Source: Flavobacterium sp. UBA7680 (GTDB lineage: Bacteria > Bacteroidota > Bacteroidia > Flavobacteriales > Flavobacteriaceae). From it: a stretch of DNA of 64,000 nucleotides. Location: positions 1 through 64,000 of the forward strand of contig NZ_DLHA01000026.1 in the NCBI RefSeq assembly GCF_002482975.1, read 5' to 3'. The notes under the pieces were generated by a model, which ran no database searches, was not told the DNA's origin, and was given only the letters and a program-made list of their open reading frames with translations. Position 1 is the stretch's first letter. Each line of letters starts with the position of its first letter. Below, in pieces: positions 16,402 to 24,618 of this stretch. The position numbers and the translations under genes were made by a program.

Positions 16402-17691
16402 ATGTCAAAAAAAACAATTTACTTCTTAGTTGGCGGAGCTGTAATTATTATCATAGCATTAATAGGGCTTTCCAAAGCAGGAGTAATAGGAAACAAAGAT
16501 GAAGGAAAAGAAGTTGAAACGTCAAAAGTAAACGCTTCAACAATTGTAGAAACAGTTTCGGCAACAGGAAAAATCCAGCCGGAAATTGAAGTAAAACTTT
16601 CATCAATGGTTTCCGGTGAAATTATTGCATTAAATGTAAAAGAAGGCCAAGTTGTAAAAAAAGGCGATTTACTGGTAAAAATAAACCCTGATTTGTATAC
16701 TTCAGGTTTAGAAAGATCAGTAGCAAATTTATCTGGAACTAAAGCCGGTTTAGTGCAGTCTGAAGCTAGTTTTAAAGAGGCAAAAGCAAATTATGAGCGT
16801 AACAAAACGCTTTATGATAAAGGTGTAATTTCAAAATCAGATTGGGATAAAGCTATTTCAACTTATGAAGTTGCAAAAGCAACAAAACAATCTTCTTACT
16901 ATAATGTTCAAAGTGCTTCGGCTTCTGTTACAGAAGCCAGAGACAACTTAGGACGTACAACAATCTATGCTCCTGCAGATGGTACAATTTCGGTACTAAA
17001 TGTTGAGTTGGGAGAACGTGTTTTAGGAACGCAGCAAATGGCAGGAACAGAACTTTTAAGAGTTGCGAACCTTAATAACATGGAAGTTGAAGTTGACGTA
17101 AACGAAAATGATATTGTAAAAATTAAAATAGGGGACGAAGCAAATGTTGAAGTCGATGCCTATTTAAAAAAGAAATTTAAAGGTGTTGTAACCAGTATTT
17201 CAAATTCTGCAAGTACAACATTAACTTCAGATCAGGTTACCAATTTCAAAGTTAAAGTTCGTATTTTAAAAGATTCATATCAGGATTTATTAGAAGGAAA
17301 ACCAGCAGCGTATTCGCCTTTTAGACCTGGAATGACGGCTACTGTTGATATTATTACAACAACTAAAAACAATGTTTTGGCAGTGCCAATTAGTTCTGTT
17401 GTAGTAAAATCGGATACAACAGCCGTTACTGACTTTAAAGTAGAAGATCCAAATGAGAAAAAAGTAGCTCCAAAAAGCGACAAGAAATTCGAATGTGTTT
17501 TTGTAAAAGTAGGAGACAAAGCTAAAATCAGAATCATTAAAACAGGAATTCAGGACGATACAAATATCGAAGTAATGTCTGGTTTGAAACCGGGTGATGT
17601 AGTCATTACTGGACCGTACACAACAGTTTCTAAAGAACTAAATTCTGGTGATAAAGTAAAAATTAAAAAAGCGGATGCTCCAAAAAAGTAA
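16402..17691 (+). CDS. Efflux periplasmic adaptor (HlyD/MacA type) 2
   Basis: Protein of 429 residues with an N-terminal anchor (about 6-25), lipoyl halves around EIIALNVKEGQVVKKGDLLVKI and TIYAPADGTISVL, a coiled-coil with NKTLYDKGVISKSDWDKA, and barrel and membrane-proximal domains. The C-terminal region (about 330-370) contains a lysine-rich insert (EDPNEKKVAPKSDKKFE). It shares architecture with adaptor 1 but is clearly diverged and longer. Two adaptors flanking one TolC gene is unusual; the two could form a mixed adaptor ring or serve alternative pumps. Confidence 0.92.
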   Translation: MSKKTIYFLVGGAVIIIIALIGLSKAGVIGNKDEGKEVETSKVNASTIVETVSATGKIQPEIEVKLSSMVSGEIIALNVKEGQVVKKGDLLVKINPDLYTSGLERSVANLSGTKAGLVQSEASFKEAKANYERNKTLYDKGVISKSDWDKAISTYEVAKATKQSSYYNVQSASASVTEARDNLGRTTIYAPADGTISVLNVELGERVLGTQQMAGTELLRVANLNNMEVEVDVNENDIVKIKIGDEANVEVDAYLKKKFKGVVTSISNSASTTLTSDQVTNFKVKVRILKDSYQDLLEGKPAAYSPFRPGMTATVDIITTTKNNVLAVPISSVVVKSDTTAVTDFKVEDPNEKKVAPKSDKKFECVFVKVGDKAKIRIIKTGIQDDTNIEVMSGLKPGDVVITGPYTTVSKELNSGDKVKIKKADAPKK

Positions 17692-17700
17692 ATCAATAAT

Positions 17701-17955
17701 ATGATTATTGCATTGCATGGAATTCCGGCAGAAATGATTTTCAGTTTATTGGGTGCCTTTATTGCTGTAATTATATATTTGATATGGGTGCATTACAGCG
17801 TCTATAAAACGAAATATTATAATGATGAATTTAAATATTTTTCAGTAGAAAAAAGACTGATCCTATATTTAGGCTTTTTATTAGCAAATTTAGGTGTTGC
17901 ATTTCTGTTATTTTGGTTATTAACCTTTATTTTTGCAGCTACAATTTTCAGATGA
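17701..17955 (+). CDS. Small two-helix membrane protein, unknown function
   Basis: Protein of 84 residues with two hydrophobic segments (about 10-30 and 53-80) separated by a charged loop rich in Tyr and Lys. It starts 9 bases after the second adaptor and precedes tsaB, so it is probably transcribed with the exporter genes. I do not recognise a family. Possible roles are an exporter accessory or an unrelated passenger; nothing in the sequence decides this. Confidence 0.65.
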   Translation: MIIALHGIPAEMIFSLLGAFIAVIIYLIWVHYSVYKTKYYNDEFKYFSVEKRLILYLGFLLANLGVAFLLFWLLTFIFAATIFR

Positions 17956-17980
17956 TTTTTTAATAAAAACACGTACTACA

Positions 17981-18655
17981 TTGTCTTTCATTCTCAATAT
18001 CGAAACCGCTACCAAAAACTGTTCAGTCTCAATTGCAAAAAATGGAGAAACCATTCTCTGTAAAGAAATTGCTGAAGAAGGATATTCGCATGCTGAAAAA
18101 CTTCATGTTTTTATTGAAGAAGTTATTGCAGAATCCGGTATTTCAGTTCAGGATTTAAAAGCGATTGCAGTAAGTCAGGGACCAGGTTCTTATACCGGTT
18201 TACGAATTGGGGTTTCGGCGGCAAAAGGATTGTGTTTTGCATTAAATATTCCGTTAATTGCTGTAGATACTTTGCAGACTTTAGCGTCAAAAGCTAATGT
18301 TTCTGACGGAAAAATTATTCCGATGCTGGACGCCAGAAGAATGGAAGTGTACAGCGAAATTTTTACTGCTGATTTAGAAGTTGAAAGAGGAATTCAAGCT
18401 GAGATTATTACAGAAGAATCTTTTGCAGCCTATACAGAAAAACTTTATTTCGTTGGAGATTGTGCCGAGAAATGCAAACCAGTTTTAACTAAAGAAAACT
18501 TTGTGTTTTTAGAAGAAATCAAATACCCTTCGGCAAGAGAAATGAGTAAAATCAGTTTTAATAAATATCAAAAAAGCGACACTGTTGATGTCGCTTATTT
18601 TGAACCTTATTATTTAAAAGATTTTATGATGACACTGCCATCAAAAAAGCAATAA
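17981..18655 (+). CDS. tsaB: tRNA threonylcarbamoyladenosine biosynthesis protein TsaB
   Basis: Protein of 224 residues of the ASKHA fold, with ILNIETATKNCSVSI at the start and the glycine-rich SQGPGSYTGLRIG motif diagnostic of TsaB. It partners TsaD and TsaE in making t6A at position 37 of ANN-decoding tRNAs. The frame is open further up to 17933, but that would overlap the previous gene; TTG 17981 gives the usual protein start (MSFILNIETA) 25 bases after that gene's stop. Confidence 0.92.
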   Translation: MSFILNIETATKNCSVSIAKNGETILCKEIAEEGYSHAEKLHVFIEEVIAESGISVQDLKAIAVSQGPGSYTGLRIGVSAAKGLCFALNIPLIAVDTLQTLASKANVSDGKIIPMLDARRMEVYSEIFTADLEVERGIQAEIITEESFAAYTEKLYFVGDCAEKCKPVLTKENFVFLEEIKYPSAREMSKISFNKYQKSDTVDVAYFEPYYLKDFMMTLPSKKQ

Positions 18656-18663
18656 TCTAATTT

Positions 18664-19476
18664 TTATTTTTGAACTGTAAACGGCTGAACAGAAATTCCT
18701 GCTTCGTCTAAAGCTGTTTTGCAATTTTCTAAAGTATCAGAAAAAACAGCTCCGTAATTAATGTTTTTTGCCCACGGACGAACTGCAAAATCCACAGAAC
18801 TTGCTGATAAATTTTTTACGAAAACCTCAGGTGCCGGCTTTTTAAGCACTTTTGGATTTTTATTTAAAACATCCAATAAAACTTCTTTCGCCTTTTTAAT
18901 GTCAGAATCATAAGAAACAGAAAAAGTCAAATCGGCTCTTCTTTCTCCCTGCATCGAATAATTAATAATAGTTCCGTTTGACAAAGCACCATTCGGAACA
19001 AAAACCGTTTGATTATTTCCGGTCAACATTTTAGTGACAAAAATCTGAATCTCTAAAACCGTTGCAATAACTCCCTGAGCTTCGATTGTATCTCCAACTT
19101 TAAAAGGTTTGAAAACGATAATCAGCATTCCGCCCGCAAAATTCGAAAGCGAACCCTGAAGTGATAAACCAATTGCAAGCCCCATTGCACCCAGAATAGC
19201 TACAAACGAAGAAGTCTCGATTCCGAGTTTTGAAATAAAAGTAACAAACAATAAAACACGAAGCGCCCACAATAAAATGTCAGCAAGGAATTTGGTCAAT
19301 GTTGGGTCAAGATTTCTCTTAACCATTACTTTTCTAATTATTCTGTTGATTAATCGAATGGCATATAAACCAACAAATAAAATCAGCAGTGCCGAGATTA
19401 ATTTTGGAGAATAATCGATTAAAATATTGATGAATTTTGTAGCGTAACCGCTAAACTGTTCAGGATTGATGTACAT
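18664..19476 (-). CDS. MscS-type small-conductance mechanosensitive channel
   Basis: Protein of 270 residues with three N-terminal membrane spans (about 25-45, 65-85 and 90-125) and the MscS pore-helix block GLAIGLSLQGSLSNFAGGM, followed by FKPFKVGDTIEAQG at the start of the cytoplasmic beta domain. Length and topology match minimal MscS channels that release osmolytes on hypo-osmotic shock. Its leader contains a terminator-like hairpin between the -7 element at 19527-19534 and the start codon, so expression may be attenuated. It converges on tsaB with only 8 bases between stops. Confidence 0.93.
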   Translation of the reverse strand: MYINPEQFSGYATKFINILIDYSPKLISALLILFVGLYAIRLINRIIRKVMVKRNLDPTLTKFLADILLWALRVLLFVTFISKLGIETSSFVAILGAMGLAIGLSLQGSLSNFAGGMLIIVFKPFKVGDTIEAQGVIATVLEIQIFVTKMLTGNNQTVFVPNGALSNGTIINYSMQGERRADLTFSVSYDSDIKKAKEVLLDVLNKNPKVLKKPAPEVFVKNLSASSVDFAVRPWAKNINYGAVFSDTLENCKTALDEAGISVQPFTVQK

Positions 19477-19487
19477 ATTATTTTGAA

Positions 19488-19514
19488 TAAAAAAACCTTC
19501 TCAAAAGAGAAGGT
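19488..19514 (-). terminator. Terminator-like hairpin in the mscS leader
   Basis: On the minus strand this reads ACCTTCTC-TTTT-GAGAAGGT followed by a run of T. It can end the upstream small acidic gene, but it also lies downstream of the mscS -7 element, inside the predicted mscS leader. Confidence 0.85.
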
Positions 19515-19526
19515 GAATTGATTTTG

Positions 19527-19534
19527 CAAATATA
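19527..19534 (-). promoter_or_regulatory. -7 element of the mscS promoter
   Basis: The minus strand reads TATATTTG. Transcription from here would pass through the hairpin at 19495-19514 before reaching ATG 19476. Confidence 0.6.
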
Positions 19535-19568
19535 GCTATATTTTGTTTTTATATGAAAATACTTTCCA

Positions 19569-19895
19569 TTACTTCTCTTCTTCAGAGTCTGAATCAGTTA
19601 CTGCGTCTTCGCTCACATCAACTACAGTTTCTGTAACTAATTTATAATCCTCATTGACAGTTTCAGTAATTACTTCTTTGATAGAATCAATCACATCGTG
19701 TATAGAGTCAGATGCTTTTTCAACATAGTCACTAACAGCATCTTTAGTATGTTCCAGATATTCTGCTGCAGAATCGATTATTGGTTCTGAGGCTTCTTTA
19801 ACTTCTTCAAAAGTATTTTCGGCCTGATCTGCAAAATCTACTGCTGTTTCTTTTGCCGAGCCAAACAAATTGCTGAAAAATGATGATAATCCCAT
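19569..19895 (-). CDS. Small acidic helical protein, unknown function
   Basis: Protein of 108 residues beginning MGLSSFFSNLFGSAKETA, then long amphipathic helical stretches with repeated A-x-D-x-V/I-E patterns and an extremely acidic tail (SDSEEEK). It has no signal peptide or membrane span. It resembles in general character YtxH-like or LEA-like stress proteins, but no diagnostic motif supports a family name. It is a single gene upstream of the MscS-type channel and has its own downstream hairpin, so it may belong to an osmotic or envelope stress response (inference). Confidence 0.7.
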   Translation of the reverse strand: MGLSSFFSNLFGSAKETAVDFADQAENTFEEVKEASEPIIDSAAEYLEHTKDAVSDYVEKASDSIHDVIDSIKEVITETVNEDYKLVTETVVDVSEDAVTDSDSEEEK

Positions 19896-19978
19896 GGTTT
19901 TAAAATGATTAGTTAAGGTTACAATATTAATTATTTTTGGAGAAAAACAATTTATTTTTCGTTTAATTAATTATGAAA

Positions 19979-20006
19979 TAAAAAAAGCGCCTCAAATGAG
20001 ACGCTT
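19979..20006 (-). terminator. Intrinsic terminator after the Nfu gene
   Basis: Stem AAGCG-c-CTCA / TGAG-a-CGCTT with one internal mismatch; on the minus strand it is followed by seven T. Confidence 0.88.
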
Positions 20007-20029
20007 ACAATTATAGATAATTGAAATTT

Positions 20030-20929
20030 TTATGCATTTAAAGCTTCAACCTTAATAGCTTCATCATTCAACATACTTTTCAGCATATTTTCGATACCGC
20101 TTTTTAAAGTAAAAGTAGAAGATGGGCAACCGCTGCACGCACCTTGTAAAATCACTTTTACAGTTTTATCCTCTTCATTATATGAATCAAAAGCAATATT
20201 TCCACCATCGGCCGCAACCGCTGGTTTTACGTATTCTTCTAAAATATTGATAATTTGCTGAGACGTAACATCTAATTTGTCAAATGCTTCATCTTTTGTA
20301 ACATCATTTTTAGTCGTAGTCTGGATTAAACTTTCATCTAAAACAGTTCCTCCGTTTTCAATAAATTGTTTAATGAACGTTCTTACTTCTAAAGTAATTT
20401 CAGCCCAGTCGTTGATTTCGTATTTAGTAACAGAAATATAATTCTCATCAATAAAAACCTCTTTTACATAAGGAAATTTGAATAATTCCTGCGCTAATGG
20501 AGAAGAAGCAGTCTGGTCAATATTTTTGTATTCAACTGCGTTTCTAGTCAACATTCTGCTTACCACAAATTTAAGGGCAGAAGGATTTGGAGTTGTTTCT
20601 CCATAAACCGTAATAGGCTGTTTTTTTGCCTTGTTTTCGTCAACTTTGATGATAACGCCGCCTTTGTCCACAAATGCCGCAATTTGCTCTGCAACATCGT
20701 CCTGAACATCGCTCCATTCTACAATGCTGTATCTTTCGATGGCAATAAAATTTCCTGAAATATAAACTGTTTTTACAAACGGCAGATAGAACAATTGCTG
20801 TGCTAAAGGCGAAGCTTGGGCTTCGTCAATATTTTTGAACTCAAAGTTTTGATTTTGAGTAATGAAATCTTCAAATTCGAATTTTAGGATAGTAGAATTT
20901 TGAGTCTCTTTTATAGTGATTTTTGTCAT
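20030..20929 (-). CDS. Nfu-type iron-sulfur cluster scaffold protein with two N-terminal Nfu domains
   Basis: Protein of 299 residues. Two related Nfu_N-type domains follow one another (about 3-95 and 106-198; compare EAQASPLAQQLFYLPFVKTVYI with TASSPLAQELFKFPYVKEVFI). They are followed by a C-terminal NifU domain (about 222-296) with the cluster-binding GACSGCPSS, Cys265 and Cys268. Nfu proteins carry 4Fe-4S clusters to target apoproteins in the cytoplasm. The start at ATG 20929 is preferred over 20947 because a -7 element lies at 20945-20952. Confidence 0.92.
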   Translation of the reverse strand: MTKITIKETQNSTILKFEFEDFITQNQNFEFKNIDEAQASPLAQQLFYLPFVKTVYISGNFIAIERYSIVEWSDVQDDVAEQIAAFVDKGGVIIKVDENKAKKQPITVYGETTPNPSALKFVVSRMLTRNAVEYKNIDQTASSPLAQELFKFPYVKEVFIDENYISVTKYEINDWAEITLEVRTFIKQFIENGGTVLDESLIQTTTKNDVTKDEAFDKLDVTSQQIINILEEYVKPAVAADGGNIAFDSYNEEDKTVKVILQGACSGCPSSTFTLKSGIENMLKSMLNDEAIKVEALNA

Positions 20930-20944
20930 GGTAGTAATTTTTTG

Positions 20945-20952
20945 CAAATTTA
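20945..20952 (-). promoter_or_regulatory. -7 element of the Nfu gene promoter
   Basis: The minus strand reads TAAATTTG, 15 bases before ATG 20929. It overlaps the alternative start at 20947 and rules it out. Confidence 0.65.
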
Positions 20953-20976
20953 CTAAAGTTATTTTCTACTATTACC

Positions 20977-20984
20977 TATATTTG
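20977..20984 (+). promoter_or_regulatory. -7 element of the PorP/SprF gene promoter
   Basis: TATATTTG, divergent from the Nfu promoter 25 bases away. It implies a leader of roughly 80 bases before ATG 21073. Confidence 0.55.
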
Positions 20985-21072
20985 ATTTTTTAATAAAATA
21001 ATTAAGACTCTCCTCAAATAATTCGTACGAAATTATGAAGAGTGTAAAAATTAGACTAACTAGCCAGCCATT

Positions 21073-22062
21073 ATGAAATTAAAAATCAAGTTATTAATTG
21101 TTTTTTTAATAACGACTTTTTATACTTATTCTCAAGAAGGAATTCCTGTTTATTCTGATTATTTATCAGATAATTACTACTTGATTCATCCTTCGATGGC
21201 CGGAGCTGCTAATTGTGCAAAAGTGAGATTAACAGCCAGAAAACAATGGTTTGGTCAGGAAGATGCGCCAACACTTCAAACTTTAAGTATTAATGGAAGA
21301 GTAGGAGAGCGTTCTGGTGCCGGAATTATTGTTTTTAATGATAAAAACGGATACCATTCTGAAAAAGGGGTAAAGCTTACCTATGCGCATCATATTATGT
21401 TTTCAAGAGATGAAGTTGATTTAAATCAGCTTTCTTTTGGTATTAGCGGTGGACTAATTCAGAATCAATTAGATGAAACAAAATTTGGCGGTACTTTTGA
21501 TCCAATTGTTTTTGGTTCGATTCAAAAAGACTCTTACTTTAATGTAGATTTTGGAGCTTCTTATAACTATTTAGATTTTTATGCGCACGCAACAGTTCAG
21601 GGAGTTCTTGAAACGAGAAGAGAATTGTATACCGATTATGAAAGTGATAATTTAAGAAAGTTTCTTTTTAGCGCGGGTTATGTATTTGGAAAAAGAGATA
21701 ATATTACCTGGGAACCTTCTATTTTATTTCAATTGTTTGATCAGACAAAAGAAAAATCAATTGACTTGAACTTGAAAGCTTACAAGAATTTAGATTTTGG
21801 AAGTTTATGGGCGGCTTTATCGTATAGAAGAAGTTTTGACGGAGCTCAATTTAGCTCAGGAAACGGAGTTTCCAATCAAAAACTACAATATTTTACCCCA
21901 ATTGTGGGCGTGAATTTTAAGAACTTTATGTTTGCTTACACCTATTCTCAGGTTACAGGCGATGTAAAATTTGATACTGGCGGATACCACCAGATTACTT
22001 TAGGAGTTAATATATTTTGTAGAAAGGAACGTTACGATTGTAACTGTCCGGCAATTAATTAA
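21073..22062 (+). CDS. PorP/SprF family type IX secretion-associated outer membrane protein
   Basis: Protein of 329 residues with a signal peptide ending FYTYSQE, the conserved HPSMAGAANCAKVRLTARKQW block and the FGISGGLIQNQLD segment of the PorP/SprF family, predicted as an outer-membrane barrel. Family members work with partner proteins in type IX secretion or in anchoring specific adhesins. Here no large SprB-like adhesin gene is adjacent, so it is an orphan copy. The gene for gamma-carbonic anhydrase follows 9 bases later. Confidence 0.9.
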   Translation: MKLKIKLLIVFLITTFYTYSQEGIPVYSDYLSDNYYLIHPSMAGAANCAKVRLTARKQWFGQEDAPTLQTLSINGRVGERSGAGIIVFNDKNGYHSEKGVKLTYAHHIMFSRDEVDLNQLSFGISGGLIQNQLDETKFGGTFDPIVFGSIQKDSYFNVDFGASYNYLDFYAHATVQGVLETRRELYTDYESDNLRKFLFSAGYVFGKRDNITWEPSILFQLFDQTKEKSIDLNLKAYKNLDFGSLWAALSYRRSFDGAQFSSGNGVSNQKLQYFTPIVGVNFKNFMFAYTYSQVTGDVKFDTGGYHQITLGVNIFCRKERYDCNCPAIN

Positions 22063-22071
22063 AATTTTATT

Positions 22072-22584
22072 ATGCTTATTAAATCTGTAAACGGAAAATC
22101 ACCTGCAATTCCAGAAGATTGTTACGTTGCTGAAAATGCAACTATAGTTGGCGATGTTTCTTTTGGTGAATCTTGCAGTGTTTGGTTTAATGCAGTTGTT
22201 CGCGGCGATGTTCACTTTATTAAAATAGGAAATAAAGTAAATATTCAGGATGGAGCAATAATTCACTGCACCTATCAAAAACACCCAACAATTATAGGAA
22301 ATAATGTTTCTATAGGACACAACGCTATTGTTCATGGTTGTACAATTCACGACAATGTTTTAATAGGAATGGGCGCTATTGTAATGGATAACTGTGTTGT
22401 CGAAAGTAATTCGATCGTGGCGGCCGGAGCGGTTTTAACCCAAAATACGGTTGTTCCTTCAGGAACTATTTTTGCTGGTGTTCCTGCCAAAAAAGTAAAA
22501 GATATAGATCAATCTGACTTTGCAGGCGAAATAGAACGTATTTCAAACAACTACGTAATGTATTCTGGCTGGTTTAAAGAATAA
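22072..22584 (+). CDS. Gamma-carbonic anhydrase family protein
   Basis: Protein of 170 residues with the left-handed beta-helix hexapeptide pattern. His65 (AIIHCTYQ), His83 and His88 (SIGHNAIVHGCTI) are the three zinc ligands of the family, so the metal site is complete. Such proteins are YrdA/PaaY-like; some are active carbonic anhydrases, others have unknown substrates. It follows the PorP/SprF gene by 9 bases, probably on the same transcript, and is followed by a repeat-rich hairpin region. Confidence 0.92.
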   Translation: MLIKSVNGKSPAIPEDCYVAENATIVGDVSFGESCSVWFNAVVRGDVHFIKIGNKVNIQDGAIIHCTYQKHPTIIGNNVSIGHNAIVHGCTIHDNVLIGMGAIVMDNCVVESNSIVAAGAVLTQNTVVPSGTIFAGVPAKKVKDIDQSDFAGEIERISNNYVMYSGWFKE

Positions 22585-22592
22585 ATTCAAGA

Positions 22593-22679
22593 AATTCCAA
22601 ATAATAAAAAATTCCAAATAATAAAAAATTCCAAATTCCAATAGTTATTGACACTTCATTGGAATTTGGAATTTTTTAT
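22593..22679. repeat. Short tandem repeat leading into a long perfect hairpin
   Basis: Two copies of a 17-base unit (ATTCCAAATAATAAAAA) run into a 22-bp perfect inverted repeat, arms 22621-22642 and 22658-22679, separated by 15 bases. Built entirely from AATTCCAA words. It lies between convergent genes and can act as a bidirectional terminator. Confidence 0.9.
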
Positions 22680-22692
22680 TTTGGAATTTTAT

Positions 22693-23409
22693 TTACAGAT
22701 TGATCTTTTCAAAGAAAGCATTTTTATAACTTTCGCTTATTGGAATTCGCTTATCGCTAATCAAAACTTTATTTTTTTGTATTGATTTTACGTGTTTTAT
22801 ATTGATAATATAAGATCGGTGAATTCGCGAAAATCCTTTGCTTGAAAGCAGGTTTTCTAATTTTATTAAACTAATTAAAGTCAGCGTGAATTTATTGTCT
22901 GTCGTGTAAATTTTCACATAATCTTTCAAACCTTCGATAAAAAGAATATCTGAAAAATTCATTTTTACATTTTCATATTCAGCTCTCACAAACATAAAAT
23001 CCTGTTCTACTTCCGAAGCGGCGATGCTTTCAGAAATTGGGTGAACAGCCGCTGCAGGATTACTGATTTGCTGCGCTCTAACCACAGATTTTAAAAAACG
23101 ATGAAACGGAATTGGTTTTACCAAATAATCAACCGCACCAAGATTAAATCCTTCAACGGCATAATCTGAATAAGCGGTTGTAAAAATTACCAAAGGCTTT
23201 TTTTCGATTGTATTTAAAAAGTCAATTCCGGAGAAATGCGGCATTTGAATATCAAGAAAAATCAAATCAATATTATTTTGATTGATAAACGAAACGGCAT
23301 CGATCGCATTATTAAAAGTGCTGACCAATTCAAGCGAATCTACCTTCTTGACAAAATCTTCTAATAGTTCAACTGCTAAAGGTTCATCATCTATAATTAC
23401 ACATTTCAT
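22693..23409 (-). CDS. LytTR-family response regulator
   Basis: Protein of 238 residues. The receiver domain (about 1-120) has acidic pair Asp7-Asp8, phospho-acceptor Asp53 (FLDIQMP), Thr77/78 and Lys98 (VDYLVKPI). A LytTR DNA-binding domain follows (about 138-236; NKFTLTLISLIKLENLL, RIHRSYIINIKHV). It receives phosphate from the kinase encoded upstream. A 117-base gap to the kinase holds a separate -7 element, so the regulator can be expressed independently. Confidence 0.94.
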   Translation of the reverse strand: MKCVIIDDEPLAVELLEDFVKKVDSLELVSTFNNAIDAVSFINQNNIDLIFLDIQMPHFSGIDFLNTIEKKPLVIFTTAYSDYAVEGFNLGAVDYLVKPIPFHRFLKSVVRAQQISNPAAAVHPISESIAASEVEQDFMFVRAEYENVKMNFSDILFIEGLKDYVKIYTTDNKFTLTLISLIKLENLLSSKGFSRIHRSYIINIKHVKSIQKNKVLISDKRIPISESYKNAFFEKINL

Positions 23410-23446
23410 CTGTTGAAAATTAAGTTTTTAAATTTGTTTTGGCAGT

Positions 23447-23454
23447 CAAAAGTA
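23447..23454 (-). promoter_or_regulatory. -7 element of the LytTR regulator promoter
   Basis: The minus strand reads TACTTTTG, 37 bases before ATG 23409, in the gap between kinase and regulator genes. Confidence 0.5.
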
Positions 23455-23526
23455 GTTTTAAACCAATGAATTAAGTTTTAAAATTATCATAAAAATACGG
23501 AATTAATCCCAGTATCAATTTAACGT

Positions 23527-24618
23527 TTATGTGGTTTTTATTTCGTCTAATTTTAGACTTAAATGAACTCTGTAAAAATGATTGTCCTGATTAATAGTTA
23601 GTTCGTGTGCGTTTGGATAAAGTAAATCTAATCGGCTTTGAATATTTATAAGTCCGATACCAGAATTGTCAGGATCTTTTTCATAATTTTCAATAGTATT
23701 TTCAATCCAAAAATCCAGATCATTTTCAGAAATGAATATCTTAATCTTTACATGCGTAGCCCCTTTGTAATCGGTTCCGTACTTAAAAGCATTTTCTACA
23801 AAAGAAATTAAAAGCAAAGGTTCAATAAACTTGTTTTTAGTATTGCCGTGAACATTTATTACAATGTCTTCAATATTATTCAGTCTGAGTTTTTGCAGTT
23901 CAATATAATTCTGGATGTAATTGATTTCTTTTTCTAAAGCCACCGTTTTGTTATCTGTTTCGTAGAGCATATAGCGCATTAATTCAGATAAGGTTACGAT
24001 GGCATCAGGGACCAAATCAGATTTCTTATGTGCCAGAGAATAAATACTGTTTAAGGAATTGAATAAAAAATGCGGATTGGTTTGCTTACGCAGATATATC
24101 AATTCTGTATTCGTTCTGTGTGTTTCGGCGATTAATTTGTTTTGCTGATTATTATAAAACTCTGTCAGTGTTCTAATAACGGCGCTTATGGTAATAATTA
24201 GAATATAGAAAAAAGATGGGCCAATTTTAAAAAACAACGGCTGTCTCGCCGGTGCCATCATTACTCTGCCTCTTTGCTTATACAGGTTAATTGCTTCGGG
24301 CGGAATCATTCTTGTTCTCATATGTCTGAACTCAGGAATAAAATAATGAATCCTGATAATCATGAAGACAGCAATAAGAATAAAAATGAACAGAAAATAT
24401 TTCCAATACTTTTTTTGTAAAAGAAGGGCAGGTACCAAGTAAAAATAGTTCAGATAAAATAACAAAATTCCCGTAGCCCATTGTACATAGAAATCATTAT
24501 TGATTCTAAAGGGACTTTCATAAAATTGAATCAGCGATGTTAGAATAAAGAAAATCCAAATCATAAAATGGAATAGTATTTTATTTGAATTTGTATTTTT
24601 AATGGTATCTAGTGTCAT
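23527..24618 (-). CDS. LytS/YehU-family sensor histidine kinase
   Basis: Protein of 363 residues with four membrane spans (about 13-33, 44-67, 72-92 and 134-152) and no large sensor domain, then the His_kinase box QTNPHFLFNSLNSI with His183, the N-box FVENAFKYG and a G-box SGIGLINIQSRL. Family members often sense through the membrane or through partner proteins. It begins directly after the DUF4907 gene stop, with no spacing, which ties its translation to the lipoprotein genes upstream. Confidence 0.93.
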   Translation of the reverse strand: MTLDTIKNTNSNKILFHFMIWIFFILTSLIQFYESPFRINNDFYVQWATGILLFYLNYFYLVPALLLQKKYWKYFLFIFILIAVFMIIRIHYFIPEFRHMRTRMIPPEAINLYKQRGRVMMAPARQPLFFKIGPSFFYILIITISAVIRTLTEFYNNQQNKLIAETHRTNTELIYLRKQTNPHFLFNSLNSIYSLAHKKSDLVPDAIVTLSELMRYMLYETDNKTVALEKEINYIQNYIELQKLRLNNIEDIVINVHGNTKNKFIEPLLLISFVENAFKYGTDYKGATHVKIKIFISENDLDFWIENTIENYEKDPDNSGIGLINIQSRLDLLYPNAHELTINQDNHFYRVHLSLKLDEIKTT

